From positions 1-7,941 of the forward strand of contig JALXCG010000145.1 of NCBI GenBank assembly GCA_026991065.1: a stretch of DNA of 7,941 bases. The letters are read 5' to 3'. The position numbers and the translations under genes were made by a program. This DNA comes from JALXCG01 sp026991065 [NCBI: Gemmatimonadota bacterium] (GTDB taxonomy: Bacteria; GCA-2686955). Positions 7,253 to 7,941 of the stretch are shown one piece after another. Every line of letters begins with the position of its first letter. Within the stretch, counting starts at the first letter, position 1. Under the pieces are notes generated by a model. It worked only from the letters and a program-made list of their open reading frames with translations, ran no database searches and had not been told where the DNA came from.

Positions 7253-7336
7253 GCGGCGATCGAATTGTGGCGATCGACGCGGGCGCGCTGAACCGGCGGC
7301 GACAGTTTCAGATCCCGGCGTGGCTCCAATTGAGGT

Positions 7337-7375
7337 TTGCTGCCGGCGAAGGGCGCCGGCGCCGGCGGGCAGCAA
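7337..7375. terminator. GC-rich hairpin between convergent genes, possible bidirectional terminator
   Basis: TTGCTGCC (7337-7344) and GGCAGCAA (7368-7375) are perfect 8-bp arms. Inside, GGCG (7345-7348) can pair with CGCC (7360-7363). The hairpin lies 85 nt after the hflK stop and 35 nt after the stop of the minus-strand HPt gene. Neither strand has a T-run directly after the stem: the only A/T tract (7388-7399) gives T-runs on the minus strand, before the stem in that direction. Position favours a terminator; the missing T-tract lowers confidence. Confidence 0.45.
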
Positions 7376-7409
7376 GTTGGGTGCAGTGAAAAAACAAAAC
7401 TGAGTGGGG

Positions 7410-7941
7410 TTATACGCGGCAAGAGGTCAAGCCGGCATCGGCAAAGGCGTTGGTAAGGTTGTCGAGGGCCGGCGCGAGGTGTGCGCGGAGTTCATCGAGT
7501 TCCGCGGTGGCCTGGTTCTTGGCCGCTTCTTCCAGGGCCTTGGCGAGTTCGTGAAGGGCGATGCCACTTACGTTGCCGGCGGCGCCCTTGAGGGTGTGGG
7601 CGCGCTCCCGGACGGCGGTGAAATCGCGATTGTCGATGGCCTGGTGGAGTGCTTCAAGCTGGTCCGGGGCATCCTGCAGAAACGCTTCGACGATTTCGCG
7701 GGCCAGGGATTCATCACTCAACATGCGCTCGAGCAGTTCCTCGTGCTCAAGAATCGGCCAGGAGGCGAGGAGGGGCGGGGTGGTGGGCGGCGTTTCCGAT
7801 TCGGTGGTTGGAGTGGCGGGGGGCGCGGGGGAGGCCGCGGTGGGCGCAGGCAGTACGGTCTGGATCTCCCCCCGGAGGATGGCCTGGTACAGGGCCTGGG
7901 TCTGGGGCGCGGGTTCCGCGCCGAACTCCTGGCGGAGCATG
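7410..7941 (-). CDS. Regulator C-terminus: BTAD-like tail, Pro/Thr linker, HPt phosphotransfer domain (5'-partial)
   Basis: The visible part is 176 codons from 7940 to the TAA at 7410-7412. The frame reaches the window edge, so the ATG at 7938-7940 is probably an internal Met rather than the start. Residues 1-27 (LRQEFGAEPAPQTQALY, then ILRGE) match the final helices of BTAD/SARP-type activator domains, where ELGxEPSPETxxLY is typical. A low-complexity Pro/Ala/Thr linker follows (30-60). Residues 65-145 are an HPt domain with the phospho-acceptor His115 in RAHTLKGAAGNV; its codon is 7596-7598. HPt domains pass phosphate between response-regulator receivers and kinases. The full protein may be a large BTAD-TPR or hybrid kinase type; that part is outside the window. 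It converges on the transporter-SPFH unit and is probably not part of it. HPt is firm; the BTAD reading rests on about 25 residues. Confidence 0.82.
   Translation of the reverse strand, partial: MLRQEFGAEPAPQTQALYQAILRGEIQTVLPAPTAASPAPPATPTTESETPPTTPPLLASWPILEHEELLERMLSDESLAREIVEAFLQDAPDQLEALHQAIDNRDFTAVRERAHTLKGAAGNVSGIALHELAKALEEAAKNQATAELDELRAHLAPALDNLTNAFADAGLTSCRV

Noticed and set aside
7255-7277. Direct repeat GGCGATCGA (7255-7263 and 7269-7277) after hflK
   Set aside because: Only nine nt in two copies; CGATCG-type words are common in this window, so chance is likely.
6755-7375. Minus-strand frame of 206 codons antisense to hflK
   Set aside because: Arg/Ala/Pro-rich shadow of hflK without recognisable motifs.
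1-7941. CRISPR array, tRNA or rRNA gene, insertion sequence or phage genes
   Set aside because: No regularly spaced repeats, tRNA-like folds, transposase motifs or terminal inverted repeats were seen on either strand.

Overview
This is a GC-rich bacterial window with well-formed genes. It suggests an uncultured Gram-negative lineage, perhaps in the FCB-like candidate phyla (Eisenbacteria or Krumholzibacteria type). That guess rests only on gene content: a long Asp-box secreted or anchored protein, periplasmic-facing HflK/HflC proteins and a BTAD-HPt regulator. There is no rRNA, tRNA or other marker to confirm it.

Layout. Positions 1-2244 (minus strand) hold one very long reading frame that starts at 2244 and leaves the window at position 1 without a stop. 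It encodes the first 748 residues of a sortilin/VPS10-like Asp-box (BNR) beta-propeller protein. Positions 2245-2502 are a divergent intergenic region with a 17-bp dyad (ATCCAC-N5-GTGGAT) and only weak promoter candidates. Positions 2503-7252 (plus strand) hold a tight four-gene unit: a ZIP-family metal transporter; a permease of the SO_0444/DUF318 type fused in one frame to a membrane-anchored HflK-like SPFH domain; an HflC; and an HflK. Gene junctions are TAATG (1-nt overlap), 19 nt and 4 nt, so they are almost certainly cotranscribed. Positions 7253-7409 are a convergent intergenic region with a strong GC-rich hairpin. Positions 7410-7941 (minus strand) hold the C-terminal end of a regulator with the tail of a BTAD-like domain, a Pro/Thr linker and an HPt phosphotransfer domain. 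Its 5' end lies beyond the right edge.

The most interesting feature is the central unit. HflK and HflC normally form a large SPFH assembly around the FtsH protease. Here no ftsH is in the unit. Instead a third SPFH domain is covalently attached to a metal permease, next to a ZIP transporter. A positively charged linker precedes the SPFH anchor helix. HflC and HflK also start with short positively charged N-termini, so all three SPFH domains should lie on the same, outer side of the inner membrane. The inference is that the fusion protein is built into an HflKC-like ring, which would put the transporter inside or at the wall of an SPFH microdomain. The sequence supports the domain architecture directly; metal specificity and ring assembly are inferred.
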